In this document: piece by piece, positions 8,897-16,823 of the stretch
Numbering within the stretch: the first letter of the stretch is position 1
Layout of the letters: each line of letters starts with the position of its first letter
Origin: Bacteroides sp.
GTDB lineage: Bacteria; Bacteroidota; Bacteroidia; Bacteroidales; SM23-62
Length of the DNA: 33,662 nt
NCBI GenBank assembly: GCA_011053095.1
Contig: DRHS01000231.1
Location: 1 to 33,662, forward strand
Direction of reading: 5' to 3'
Translations under genes and position numbers: made by a program
Notes under the pieces: model-generated
Told to the model about the DNA's origin: nothing
Seen by the model: only the letters and a program-made list of their open reading frames with translations
Database searches by the model: none

Positions 8897-9675
8897 TTCT
8901 TCTCCTCATCTGAATATCCCTCCATCGGATCGATCTGCAGGTATTTAGATAGCATTTTTGTGCCGATGTAAAATGGTATTGTGTCGAGAAGTGCTGATAC
9001 CATTTTAAAAATGTAATTGCTCAGAATGAGGATGATAATTCCGTGAAAAATGGTATCACCCGGAGTAATCTGGATGGCATTTCTGGCAGTAAAATATGTA
9101 ATGGTAATAACTGCAACGGAATCGACCATCTGGCTGGTAAGGGTTGATCCATTATTACGGAGCCAGAGCTTTTTGCCTTTTGTCATTTTCTTGAGTGCAT
9201 GAAAAATATGCACATCGACAAACTGCGCGGTAAGGTAGGCAATCATTGACCCTATAGTGGCAGATACAGTCCATCTCCTGAGCTGAAAAAAGATCCTCAT
9301 AGGATCATCTATTGCCGGAAGTCCATCGGGGCCTAGGACAGGATGGGGAGGAAGTGCGCCACCGATCCACATTATAAATACTACCCATATATTCAGAAGA
9401 AGTCCCACCCAAACAACTGTAGTGGCTCTCTTCTTGCCGTAAAGTTCAGATATGAAGTCTGTGCAAAGAAATGTTATCGGATACGGCAATACACCGACAA
9501 AAACCACAAATGGAACATCCCATCCCAATAATGAGAATGAAAGATCAATCTGCCTGGATATCCCCAGAATATTAAAGGAAGCCAGGGTCCCTAAAAAGAA
9601 ACCGGAAAGTATGATAAAAACTACTTCCCTTCTTCTGTGAATGTGAGGTTCAACATTATCTCCAAAGTCAATCAT
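8893..9675 (-). CDS. yhhQ: Queuosine precursor transporter (YhhQ/VUT family)
   Basis: This 260-residue inner-membrane protein has six or so hydrophobic segments. Family blocks include YPITFLCTDFISELYGKKRA (about 66-85), a central stretch SATIGSMIAYLTAQFVDVHIF (about 136-156) and WLRNNGSTLTSQMVDS (about 171-186). The YhhQ family imports queuosine precursors (preQ0/preQ1 or queuine) used for tRNA wobble modification. The N-terminus is somewhat long and polar (FGDNVEPHIHRRRE) before the first span. I looked for a preQ1 riboswitch upstream and saw none. It is transcribed divergently from the 10147 gene across the 471-bp gap. Confidence 0.88.
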   Translation of the reverse strand: MIDFGDNVEPHIHRRREVVFIILSGFFLGTLASFNILGISRQIDLSFSLLGWDVPFVVFVGVLPYPITFLCTDFISELYGKKRATTVVWVGLLLNIWVVFIMWIGGALPPHPVLGPDGLPAIDDPMRIFFQLRRWTVSATIGSMIAYLTAQFVDVHIFHALKKMTKGKKLWLRNNGSTLTSQMVDSVAVITITYFTARNAIQITPGDTIFHGIIILILSNYIFKMVSALLDTIPFYIGTKMLSKYLQIDPMEGYSDEEKN

Positions 9676-9929
9676 ATACCCGGGGATGAAAATTCAGGCA
9701 TCCGGAACCGCTACGGCACCATGCAATACCTGATGGTTAATTGATATTAAAAATATAGATTAAATAACTAAAAATAACCAAATTTTTATATAAGACACAT
9801 TTATGAGGCTTAATTTACTCATATCCTTGATCAGTATGTTTATGGTTTATTGTGAGATTGAAGTACAATTAATCTATTCAGGAGCATTTATTTGTTAAAA
9901 TTTTGGAATTGTGCCTCATGTTTGAAAAA

Positions 9930-9943
9930 TGATCTAAAGATCA
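9930..9943. promoter_or_regulatory. Perfect dyad TGATC-TAAA-GATCA, possible operator
   Basis: Two 5-bp arms flank a 4-bp centre in the non-coding gap. It sits 22 bp upstream of the candidate -33 element, a position suited to an activator or repressor. A 5-bp arm is short enough to occur by chance in AT-rich DNA, so this is only a candidate. Confidence 0.3.
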
Positions 9944-9965
9944 CAAAATGAATAAGATAGGCACA

Positions 9966-9998
9966 TTTGCAATTAATAATCCAGTCAGAGTATTTTTG
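9966..9998 (+). promoter_or_regulatory. Bacteroidota-type promoter for the MFS-HEAT/SpoIIE/TIR/STAND operon
   Basis: TTTG at 9966-9969 and TATTTTTG at 9991-9998 match the Bacteroidota -33 (TTTG) and -7 (TAnnTTTG) elements exactly, with a 21-nt spacer inside the usual 19-21 range. Transcription would begin near 10005, leaving an untranslated leader of about 140 nt before the ATG at 10147. It is the only promoter in the window where both elements and spacing agree. The long leader could hold further control, but I see no recognisable structure in it. Confidence 0.6.
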
Positions 9999-10146
9999 AG
10001 TTCATCGCAATTAGTATTTAACAGGTTCAGAAAAAATGAAAAAGAATGGATCATATTAGCCAACCATTTTATCATATTTTTCATATCTTAAAAGATTATT
10101 TAAGGCAGGAAACATAATACTTTGAAGTGCATTTTTACAATCTTTT

Positions 10147-13100
10147 ATGGCAAGAGGATTTTACAAGGCCCTGAATATTGAAACCGGTGAGGAAGCGAGC
10201 GTAATGCTTCTGATCTTTCAATCCGTTTTCCTTGGCGTATTTTATGGCACCTTCGATATCAGTGCACATTCCCTGTTTTTAGAGGTATTCGAACAGTCCA
10301 TGATCCCTAAGGCATTCCTTGTTTCTGGCGTGGTTGGAATAGTAATGACCTCAATCTACGCGTGGCTTCAATCAAGGATTCGCTTCTCAATCTTTTCGAT
10401 TATTAACCTGTCTTTTGTAGCCATTCTTACTGTGCTGATGCGATTCGGTTTCGGTTTTTTTGAAAACCGTACGGTTGTCTTTGTAATTTTTGTCATGATG
10501 GGTCCTATCAATATCCTTGCCTTGCTGGGATTCTGGGGAACAGTGGGAAGAATGTTTACACTTCGGCAGGGTAAAAGGTTATTTGGTATGATTGATACCG
10601 GTCAAATCATCGGTATTATAGTCAGTAGTTATTCAATCCCGGTTCTGCTTTCTTTTGCAGTCGAAACAAGGGACCTGCTGTATATCAGTGCGGTCAGTGT
10701 TGTGGTTGCTCTGTTATTTCAGTTTATAATTTCCGGACGTTTCTCCATGGAACAAAAAGAGGTGCCTGCAGAAGAAGAATCAAAAACCGACACCGGCCTT
10801 GCTGCCATGTTTAAGTCGAGGTATATAGGGTATATGTCACTTTTCGTTGTATTGCTTATTTCCGTAACTATTTTTGTTCATTTCTCATTCCTTGGAGTGG
10901 CAAGAGAGTCTTATCCGGATCACTCAGATCTTGCTTCATTCTTTGGATATTTCAATGGAACCCTGATGGTATTCAGTGTTCTGATAAAAACCTTCGTATA
11001 CGGTCGTGTTTTGAAAACCTGGGGTTTAAAACTGGCCCTCGTCATTTCTCCCCTACTGATCCTGGTATTTACCATTGTAGCGGCTGTGATCGGTGGAGTC
11101 TTTGGTCTTGCTGCAAGCTTCACAATGTTTTTCCTTATAATATCTGTGACCAAACTATTTACCAAATCACTTCAGGATTCCATCGTGGCCCCATCCATGA
11201 AAATTCTCTACCAGTCCCTTGACTCTAAGATACGATACAGCGTACAGGCGCGGATTGATGGAACCATCAATGAGATATCCGTACTTCTTTCCAGTCTGCT
11301 GGCTGCCGGACTGGTATCTCTTGCTTTCTTTTCCCTGGTACATTATACCTATGTCCTGATTATACTTTTAGCGGCATGGGCATTTGTTGCATTCAAGCTT
11401 TACCAGGCATACCGGAACTCATTGAATTCCTCACTTGCAAAATTCAGGCAATCCGATGCAGGCATTGAGAAAACGGATATTCGAAGTATACTTGACCGTG
11501 ATCTGAAAAGCGCGTCTATGATTTCCATAAGAAATGCATTGGGATTTGTGGAAATAACAGATTTTGAAGGATTTAAGAATGCACTCTCAGCATTATTAAA
11601 ATCTGCATCAGATAAAATCCGCCGAATGTCCCTCAGGAGGATTGACGAACTTAACCTTCCACTCTCAGAAGCCGAACTGGAAGCTGGGGTTAAGCAGGAA
11701 CAAAAGGGAAAAAATAAGGATATTGCATCGGATTTATTAAAACGGCTGGATGATTACAGAGCACGAAAGATGACATCCGATGACATGATGCTAATGGCCA
11801 AGTCAGCAAACCGGAATGACAGGCTGATAATTGCAATGGCTCTTTTTGAATTGAAGGAATTCAAGCATCATGCAATCCTGAATACATTATTGCGTGACCC
11901 TGATCCTCATATCAGGACTACAGCTATCCAGGTCTCGGCTTTCTGGAAAGTATCTGAGGCAAGCCCCGTACTGATTGATTTTCTGGCTACAAAATACTTC
12001 AGACAGGCATATGACGCGCTTGTCCGGATTGGTGAAGAGGCCGTTGAAAGCCTTGAGCAGAGTTATTATAAATCTGGCATAGAACAGCATACCCTGAATC
12101 GTATAACCAGAATCCTCGGTAAGATAGGAAACACGGAAGCAATAAATTCCCTGCTGGGCAAGATCAATTATCAGAACCGCGAGGTTGAGGAAATAGCATT
12201 GCTGGCATTATTGGAACTCGAATACCAGTCTGACGAAAACAATCTTCAAAAAATCATTGATGGTGTCCGTACATCTGTTCACCAGATCGCATGGAATCTT
12301 GCCGCATTAAGTACGATTGCAGAAAACGAGCTTGGCGAATCCCTTGATTTTTCTTTCAGAGAAGAACTTGAGGTTTCTTTTAACCGGCTCTATAATCTGC
12401 TTTCTATAGCTTATGATCCTAACTCCATTCACCATATACGGCAGAACCTTGAATCCGGTACAAGTGAGGGTATAGGGTTTGCAATAGAATTGCTGGATAT
12501 TTTTGTCTCTGATGAGGTCAAACCGGTGCTCTTTCCTGTGCTTGAGGACACTAATACAGTTGAAAAGATCAGGCAGCTACAGGTTGAGTTCCCAATAGTG
12601 ATTATGGAACCGGATGAACTATTGTTAAGCATCATCAACCGTGATCCAAACCTGGTGGGTCCATTTTCAAAAGCTGCCGCAATAAATGCAATAAGCCAAC
12701 TAGAGAAGACCGGTCTCACAGACGATCTTCTGGCCCAGGTTTTCAATCCGGATGAATTGTTAAGTGAATTGGCGGCTCTTCAGGTTAACCGGATGGATAA
12801 ACCCAGCTTTGAGGAGGTCCTGGATAGAATATCAGCCGATCAGAAGAGCAGATTGACCAAGCAGGTCCGGGATTGTGAAGAAGGTTGGGAGAACCTGATA
12901 TGGGACAGAATGCAACTGCTGATGGGTAACAAGTACCTGAAAGGACTTTCATCAAAACTGATTTACAAAATTGCAAAAGAAATGGAGCTGGTTCATCTGA
13001 TGCCGGAACAATCATTTGACATGGTTGGGGATGACGGTACGGCAAAGTTCGGACTTTTGAGAACAGGAGAGTTAGATCTTCGGGTAGATGATAAGGAGCT

Positions 13101-13326
13101 TGGAAATATCCCGGTTAATGATTTAGTGGGAGTACCACCTTTAATTATCCTTAAAAAGAATAAAATTAAAATTTTCTCACCTGCTGAAACCTCAATGCTG
13201 ATTGGTAGCCAGAGTTTGATTGATGATATGATGTTTGACAACGAGGATTTGGCACTAGCGATGTATAATTGGGCAGGAGACCAGGAGAACAGGTGGCAAA
13301 TAATTACTAAAGAAATGGTTTCATAA
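10147..13326 (+). CDS. MFS-like membrane protein with HEAT-like repeats and C-terminal cNMP-binding-like domain
   Basis: This 1059-residue inner-membrane protein has three parts. Residues about 19-423 hold 10-12 hydrophobic spans with a short charged loop near 196-225, in an MFS-like arrangement. Somewhat similar large proteins in Bacteroidota are annotated as MFS or Tlc-type nucleotide transporters, but I cannot confirm a substrate. Residues about 440-870 are soluble helical repeats of HEAT type (for example HAILNTLLRDPDPHIRTTAI). The last 120 or so residues (from LMPEQSFDMVGDDG) look like a strand-rich jelly roll resembling a cyclic-nucleotide-binding domain, without a clear phosphate-binding cassette. 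It is first in the block, and the SpoIIE phosphatase gene starts 18 nt later. It may act as a sensor rather than a transporter (inference). Confidence 0.8.
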   Translation: MARGFYKALNIETGEEASVMLLIFQSVFLGVFYGTFDISAHSLFLEVFEQSMIPKAFLVSGVVGIVMTSIYAWLQSRIRFSIFSIINLSFVAILTVLMRFGFGFFENRTVVFVIFVMMGPINILALLGFWGTVGRMFTLRQGKRLFGMIDTGQIIGIIVSSYSIPVLLSFAVETRDLLYISAVSVVVALLFQFIISGRFSMEQKEVPAEEESKTDTGLAAMFKSRYIGYMSLFVVLLISVTIFVHFSFLGVARESYPDHSDLASFFGYFNGTLMVFSVLIKTFVYGRVLKTWGLKLALVISPLLILVFTIVAAVIGGVFGLAASFTMFFLIISVTKLFTKSLQDSIVAPSMKILYQSLDSKIRYSVQARIDGTINEISVLLSSLLAAGLVSLAFFSLVHYTYVLIILLAAWAFVAFKLYQAYRNSLNSSLAKFRQSDAGIEKTDIRSILDRDLKSASMISIRNALGFVEITDFEGFKNALSALLKSASDKIRRMSLRRIDELNLPLSEAELEAGVKQEQKGKNKDIASDLLKRLDDYRARKMTSDDMMLMAKSANRNDRLIIAMALFELKEFKHHAILNTLLRDPDPHIRTTAIQVSAFWKVSEASPVLIDFLATKYFRQAYDALVRIGEEAVESLEQSYYKSGIEQHTLNRITRILGKIGNTEAINSLLGKINYQNREVEEIALLALLELEYQSDENNLQKIIDGVRTSVHQIAWNLAALSTIAENELGESLDFSFREELEVSFNRLYNLLSIAYDPNSIHHIRQNLESGTSEGIGFAIELLDIFVSDEVKPVLFPVLEDTNTVEKIRQLQVEFPIVIMEPDELLLSIINRDPNLVGPFSKAAAINAISQLEKTGLTDDLLAQVFNPDELLSELAALQVNRMDKPSFEEVLDRISADQKSRLTKQVRDCEEGWENLIWDRMQLLMGNKYLKGLSSKLIYKIAKEMELVHLMPEQSFDMVGDDGTAKFGLLRTGELDLRVDDKELGNIPVNDLVGVPPLIILKKNKIKIFSPAETSMLIGSQSLIDDMMFDNEDLALAMYNWAGDQENRWQIITKEMVS

Positions 13327-13344
13327 ATTCTCAAATTAGCAAAA

Positions 13345-15396
13345 ATGGCAGATAAGCAAACGACCATATTTAAACAGCTAATATTCAATATTGTTCTTCC
13401 GGCAATCATTGCGCTGCTTCTGTTGGGTTCACTCAATTATTCAAATACCAAGAATATCCTGGTTAAATCCAGTAAAGAGAAGAACCTCATAATTGCCGAT
13501 GAGATTACCCATATTCTTGAACTTCGGGATATGGCACTCGGGATTCTGGAAGCAGAATTAAACAAACGAATGGAGACCATCAGTAATAAGCTGGTAAATG
13601 AAATTTTTGAGACTACTGCTAACATTGAAACTGCTGACCTTGAGCAAATTCGCAAAGACCTGAGAATGAATCCCGATTTCGAAGATATTTATATTATTAA
13701 TCACAAGGGAATTGTCGTTAATACTACTTTTCTGGCAGACAGGGGATTAAATTTATTCGATCTTGGTATCGATCACAAGAATTTGCTCCTTGGCATTATG
13801 GGCAAGGGGGAATATTTCTCAGAGCGTTTTGCAATGGGTGCCAATACAAGCATACTCAAAAAATATACATATCACGCAACCCATGATCAGAGATACATCG
13901 TCGAGCTTGGCGTCGGATCCGCACAGGCAGATGAGATCATTCAGGCAATAAATGATCGACTCAATGGATTGGCCGACAAGCAATCTTCGATTCAGGAAGT
14001 TGTTCTGTTTGTAGGTTCAGACAGTCCCTTTTCACTAAACGCCGATGTACAACTGGATGCAATGCATCTTGAGTATTATCAGAAGGTTCTTAAAGATGAA
14101 TTACCGGTTAATGTTGAGATTAAGGAAGGAAAAACAAAGCTGCAGTATGATTATATTTTCATGCCAAGGAGTAATTCTGACCTTTACAAGGGGGGTGTGA
14201 TCCGGATCGTGTCGGACTTTACTGCCCAACGACGCGTACTCAGGCTTGAATTATTAAAATTTATCGGGATCTTCGGACTTACCCTGGTCGTTGTGGTAAT
14301 GTTATTGTACCGTAAGACCAAGGTGATTACGGATCCAATTAAGAAGCTTGTTATGAGTGTGAACCGGATTACAGACGGTCATCTTAATGAACGGGCTGAA
14401 GTAACCGGAAAAAATGAAATAACCGGATTGTCTGTAAAGTTCAATCTGATGATCGCTCAACTGGAGGAATATTATAATGAGCTGGAACAGAAAGTAAGGG
14501 AAAGGACTGCAGAAATCGAAAAGCAGAAGGAGGAAATATCCGCCCAGAGGGATTCACTTGAAGACCAGAGAAATATGCTTGCCGATGCTAATGTCAGCCT
14601 GCAAGATGCTTATACTGATATCGAAGAGAAGAATCGGCATATCGAGGACAGTATTCGCTACGCCAAAAGAATCCAGAATGCCATACTTCCGCCTGACCAG
14701 TACGTTCGCAGACTGTTTGCTGATTATTTTATTTTATATCTGCCCAAGGATATTGTAAGCGGTGATTTCTACTGGGTAAGCCATACTGATAACAAAACCT
14801 TTATCGCGGCCGTTGATTGCACGGGGCACGGTGTACCAGGTGCATTCATGTCAATTGTCGGACACGATCGTCTGAACTATGCTGTTAATGTTGAAGATGC
14901 ACGTCGCCCTGCAGCAATTCTCGATAGCCTGAATAAGGGTGTGACAGATACTCTCAGGCAGGCAAGAACGGAGATATCGGTTAAGGATGGAATGGATATA
15001 GCCCTGCTCAGTATTGATTTTGACAGCAATAAGCTTGAATATGCGGGAGCCTATAATCCTCTCTACCTTGTCAGAGACAGTGAGTTACAGCAGTTTGCGC
15101 CAGACAAATTCCCCATTGGTGCATTCATGGGAGAAGAACTCAATAAGTTCAAGAATAATGAAATCGATATAAAGTCCGGCGATGTACTCTATGTCTTTTC
15201 TGACGGCTATGCAGATCAGTTTGGGGGACCCAAGAACAAGAAATTCATGACAAAACGTTTCCGGGAAATGTTAGTTGAGATAAATGATCAGTCCATGAAA
15301 GAGCAAAAGGAAACTTTGAATACCCGGATTCATGACTGGATGGGAGAAGATAATGACCAGGTGGATGACATCCTCATTATCGGTATCAGGATTTAA
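13345..15396 (+). CDS. Membrane sensor HAMP-SpoIIE (PP2C-type) phosphatase
   Basis: This 683-residue protein has TM1 at 13-31, a periplasmic sensor region at about 32-303 (Cache-like by length and by the FEDIYIINHKGIVVNTT block), TM2 at 304-322, HAMP at about 323-375 and a coiled coil at about 375-440. The SpoIIE/PP2C phosphatase domain runs from about 440 to 683. Catalytic metal ligands are present: SGDFYW (D474), DCTGHGVPGA (D491), FSDG (D620) and a late QVDD (D674/D675). The linker has the family motif RIQNAILPP. Such enzymes normally dephosphorylate anti-anti-sigma (STAS) proteins in partner-switching circuits. No STAS domain, HATPase kinase or sigma factor is encoded in this window, so its substrate is either elsewhere or a neighbouring protein. 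The next gene begins 11 nt downstream. Confidence 0.9.
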   Translation: MADKQTTIFKQLIFNIVLPAIIALLLLGSLNYSNTKNILVKSSKEKNLIIADEITHILELRDMALGILEAELNKRMETISNKLVNEIFETTANIETADLEQIRKDLRMNPDFEDIYIINHKGIVVNTTFLADRGLNLFDLGIDHKNLLLGIMGKGEYFSERFAMGANTSILKKYTYHATHDQRYIVELGVGSAQADEIIQAINDRLNGLADKQSSIQEVVLFVGSDSPFSLNADVQLDAMHLEYYQKVLKDELPVNVEIKEGKTKLQYDYIFMPRSNSDLYKGGVIRIVSDFTAQRRVLRLELLKFIGIFGLTLVVVVMLLYRKTKVITDPIKKLVMSVNRITDGHLNERAEVTGKNEITGLSVKFNLMIAQLEEYYNELEQKVRERTAEIEKQKEEISAQRDSLEDQRNMLADANVSLQDAYTDIEEKNRHIEDSIRYAKRIQNAILPPDQYVRRLFADYFILYLPKDIVSGDFYWVSHTDNKTFIAAVDCTGHGVPGAFMSIVGHDRLNYAVNVEDARRPAAILDSLNKGVTDTLRQARTEISVKDGMDIALLSIDFDSNKLEYAGAYNPLYLVRDSELQQFAPDKFPIGAFMGEELNKFKNNEIDIKSGDVLYVFSDGYADQFGGPKNKKFMTKRFREMLVEINDQSMKEQKETLNTRIHDWMGEDNDQVDDILIIGIRI

Positions 15397-15407
15397 AAGA
15401 AAACAAC

Positions 15408-16820
15408 ATGAAAACCCTTAACAAAATCGTGCTGCTCAGCCCGGGTATGGACGATACACATTCCGGTCCGGATCCAGGCTGGATTGAAAAGCTTGGGACC
15501 AACCTTAATCTTGTACTGAAGAAGTATACGGGAGATAGCCTGATTACTATAACTGCGGAGTATAAAGAGGCAGCTGACTTGCTGAATAAACAGGTTTTTC
15601 TATTCATTGTAATGCATGAATCTTATTCTTCTGCTACGAAATACATGAAATTTCTTGAGAAGATATCAGCTGATGATGATTTAAAGGTAGGGTATCTGGT
15701 CAGAATTGACAGCTCGGTCCGCATAGCTGGAAAAGTACCGGAACCGGTTGTAAATGCTAGCTCCATTGACTTATTTGAATCCAGCAAAGATCAGGTTGAG
15801 GGTACATGGCTTGATGATGAGTCTCAGGTTTACTGGTCTCGCCTGCTTGATCTCGCTGCTGAGGTAAAGGCTATTTCTGAATCTACAGTAGATAAAACTG
15901 AAAAAAGTTCAGATAAAAATATATATCTGGCCCAGGCTGCAGCTGACATGGGGAGAAACCGGGACATTATTAAGCGGGAATTATTGGAATATGGATTCAA
16001 AGTTTTTCCGGATACCGACCTCAGAATATATAAAGCAAATCTTAAATCGGAGGTACAAAAGCTCACCAACAGGTCCCGCCTGGTGATTCACCTGCTTGGG
16101 AATGCATATGGTGAATCAATGAAAGAATCCGGTAATTCGCTTGCTGAGGTGCAAATTCAATATATTACTGAATATCTGGAGGCGATTGAAAATGACCCTG
16201 TTCATGCTGAAAAGGAGATAAACCGGCTTGTCTGGATCGACCCGGAATTTAACCCGGTTGATTCCCAACAGGAGGAGTTGATCAATCAGCTGAAAAGAAA
16301 TATCGAGAAACTGCATCGTACCGAAATCATTCAAACTCCGCTGGAACTTTTCAAGACTCTTGTTGTTAAAAGATTGAGACAGGATGTTTCCGGCGTGTCA
16401 ATGCCCGAAGCAGACGATTCTTCAGAGGGTGGATTTATCTATGTAATACATTCTCCTGATGATCAGCAGGAAGCTACAGAACTGGCGGAAGGTTTGTCAA
16501 GGGGAGGTTTGCGTACAGGGATGCTTGATTATGGAAGAAAACAGAAACATTTGCTGAACGATCACAAAAGCTATTTACGGTCCTGTGACAGTGCACTTAT
16601 ATATTACGGGAATCCCAACCGGCCATGGCTCAGATCAAAAGTGATGGACCTGCTTAAGGCGCCCGGGCTGGGTAGAGTACAGTCACTGACAGCAAGACAG
16701 ATACTCGCAGGGAAGAAAGATGAACTCGAGGATTTCTCCCTGCCCGGTGAAATAAATATCACAAAAGAAACAGACATGTCAAAGGCTGTTTCACAACTAT
16801 TGGAAACCCTGAAGCAATAA
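15408..16820 (+). CDS. Protein of three tandem TIR-like modules (DUF4062-like centre)
   Basis: This 470-residue soluble protein has no signal peptide. Module 1 (about 1-155) resembles a degenerate TIR domain: a first strand KIVLLSPG, then GWIEKLGTNL, then VFLFIVMHESYSS. Where TIR NADases have a catalytic Glu after the S..Y..S stretch, none is obvious. Module 2 (about 168-325) has the pattern of DUF4062/TIR-like proteins: NIYLAQAAADMGRNRDIIK, a strand leading to KVFPD, then LVIHLLGNAYGES, and SLAEVQIQ with Glu247 as the candidate key acid, followed by RLVWIDPE. Module 3 (about 342-440) starts FIYVIHSPDDQQ and contains CDSALIYYGNPNRPWLRSK. The STAND gene starts 3 nt downstream, so this looks like a separately encoded TIR partner. 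NADase activity is inference. Confidence 0.75.
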   Translation: MKTLNKIVLLSPGMDDTHSGPDPGWIEKLGTNLNLVLKKYTGDSLITITAEYKEAADLLNKQVFLFIVMHESYSSATKYMKFLEKISADDDLKVGYLVRIDSSVRIAGKVPEPVVNASSIDLFESSKDQVEGTWLDDESQVYWSRLLDLAAEVKAISESTVDKTEKSSDKNIYLAQAAADMGRNRDIIKRELLEYGFKVFPDTDLRIYKANLKSEVQKLTNRSRLVIHLLGNAYGESMKESGNSLAEVQIQYITEYLEAIENDPVHAEKEINRLVWIDPEFNPVDSQQEELINQLKRNIEKLHRTEIIQTPLELFKTLVVKRLRQDVSGVSMPEADDSSEGGFIYVIHSPDDQQEATELAEGLSRGGLRTGMLDYGRKQKHLLNDHKSYLRSCDSALIYYGNPNRPWLRSKVMDLLKAPGLGRVQSLTARQILAGKKDELEDFSLPGEINITKETDMSKAVSQLLETLKQ

Positions 16821-16823
16821 ATA

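Larger units (their letters stand above)
9676..10146. other. 471-bp AT-rich divergent intergenic region
   Basis: No credible gene lies here. The region is clearly richer in A+T than its flanks and separates the yhhQ-type gene from the start of the 20-kb signalling block. It contains a 14-bp dyad at 9930-9943 and a near-consensus Bacteroidota promoter reading rightwards at 9966-9998. No promoter on the - strand for yhhQ could be picked out with confidence. No tRNA, riboswitch or terminator with a T-tract was seen. Confidence 0.7.

Noticed and set aside
9676-9760. PreQ1 riboswitch ahead of the queuosine-precursor transporter
   Set aside because: No conserved preQ1 aptamer pattern was found on the - strand leader.
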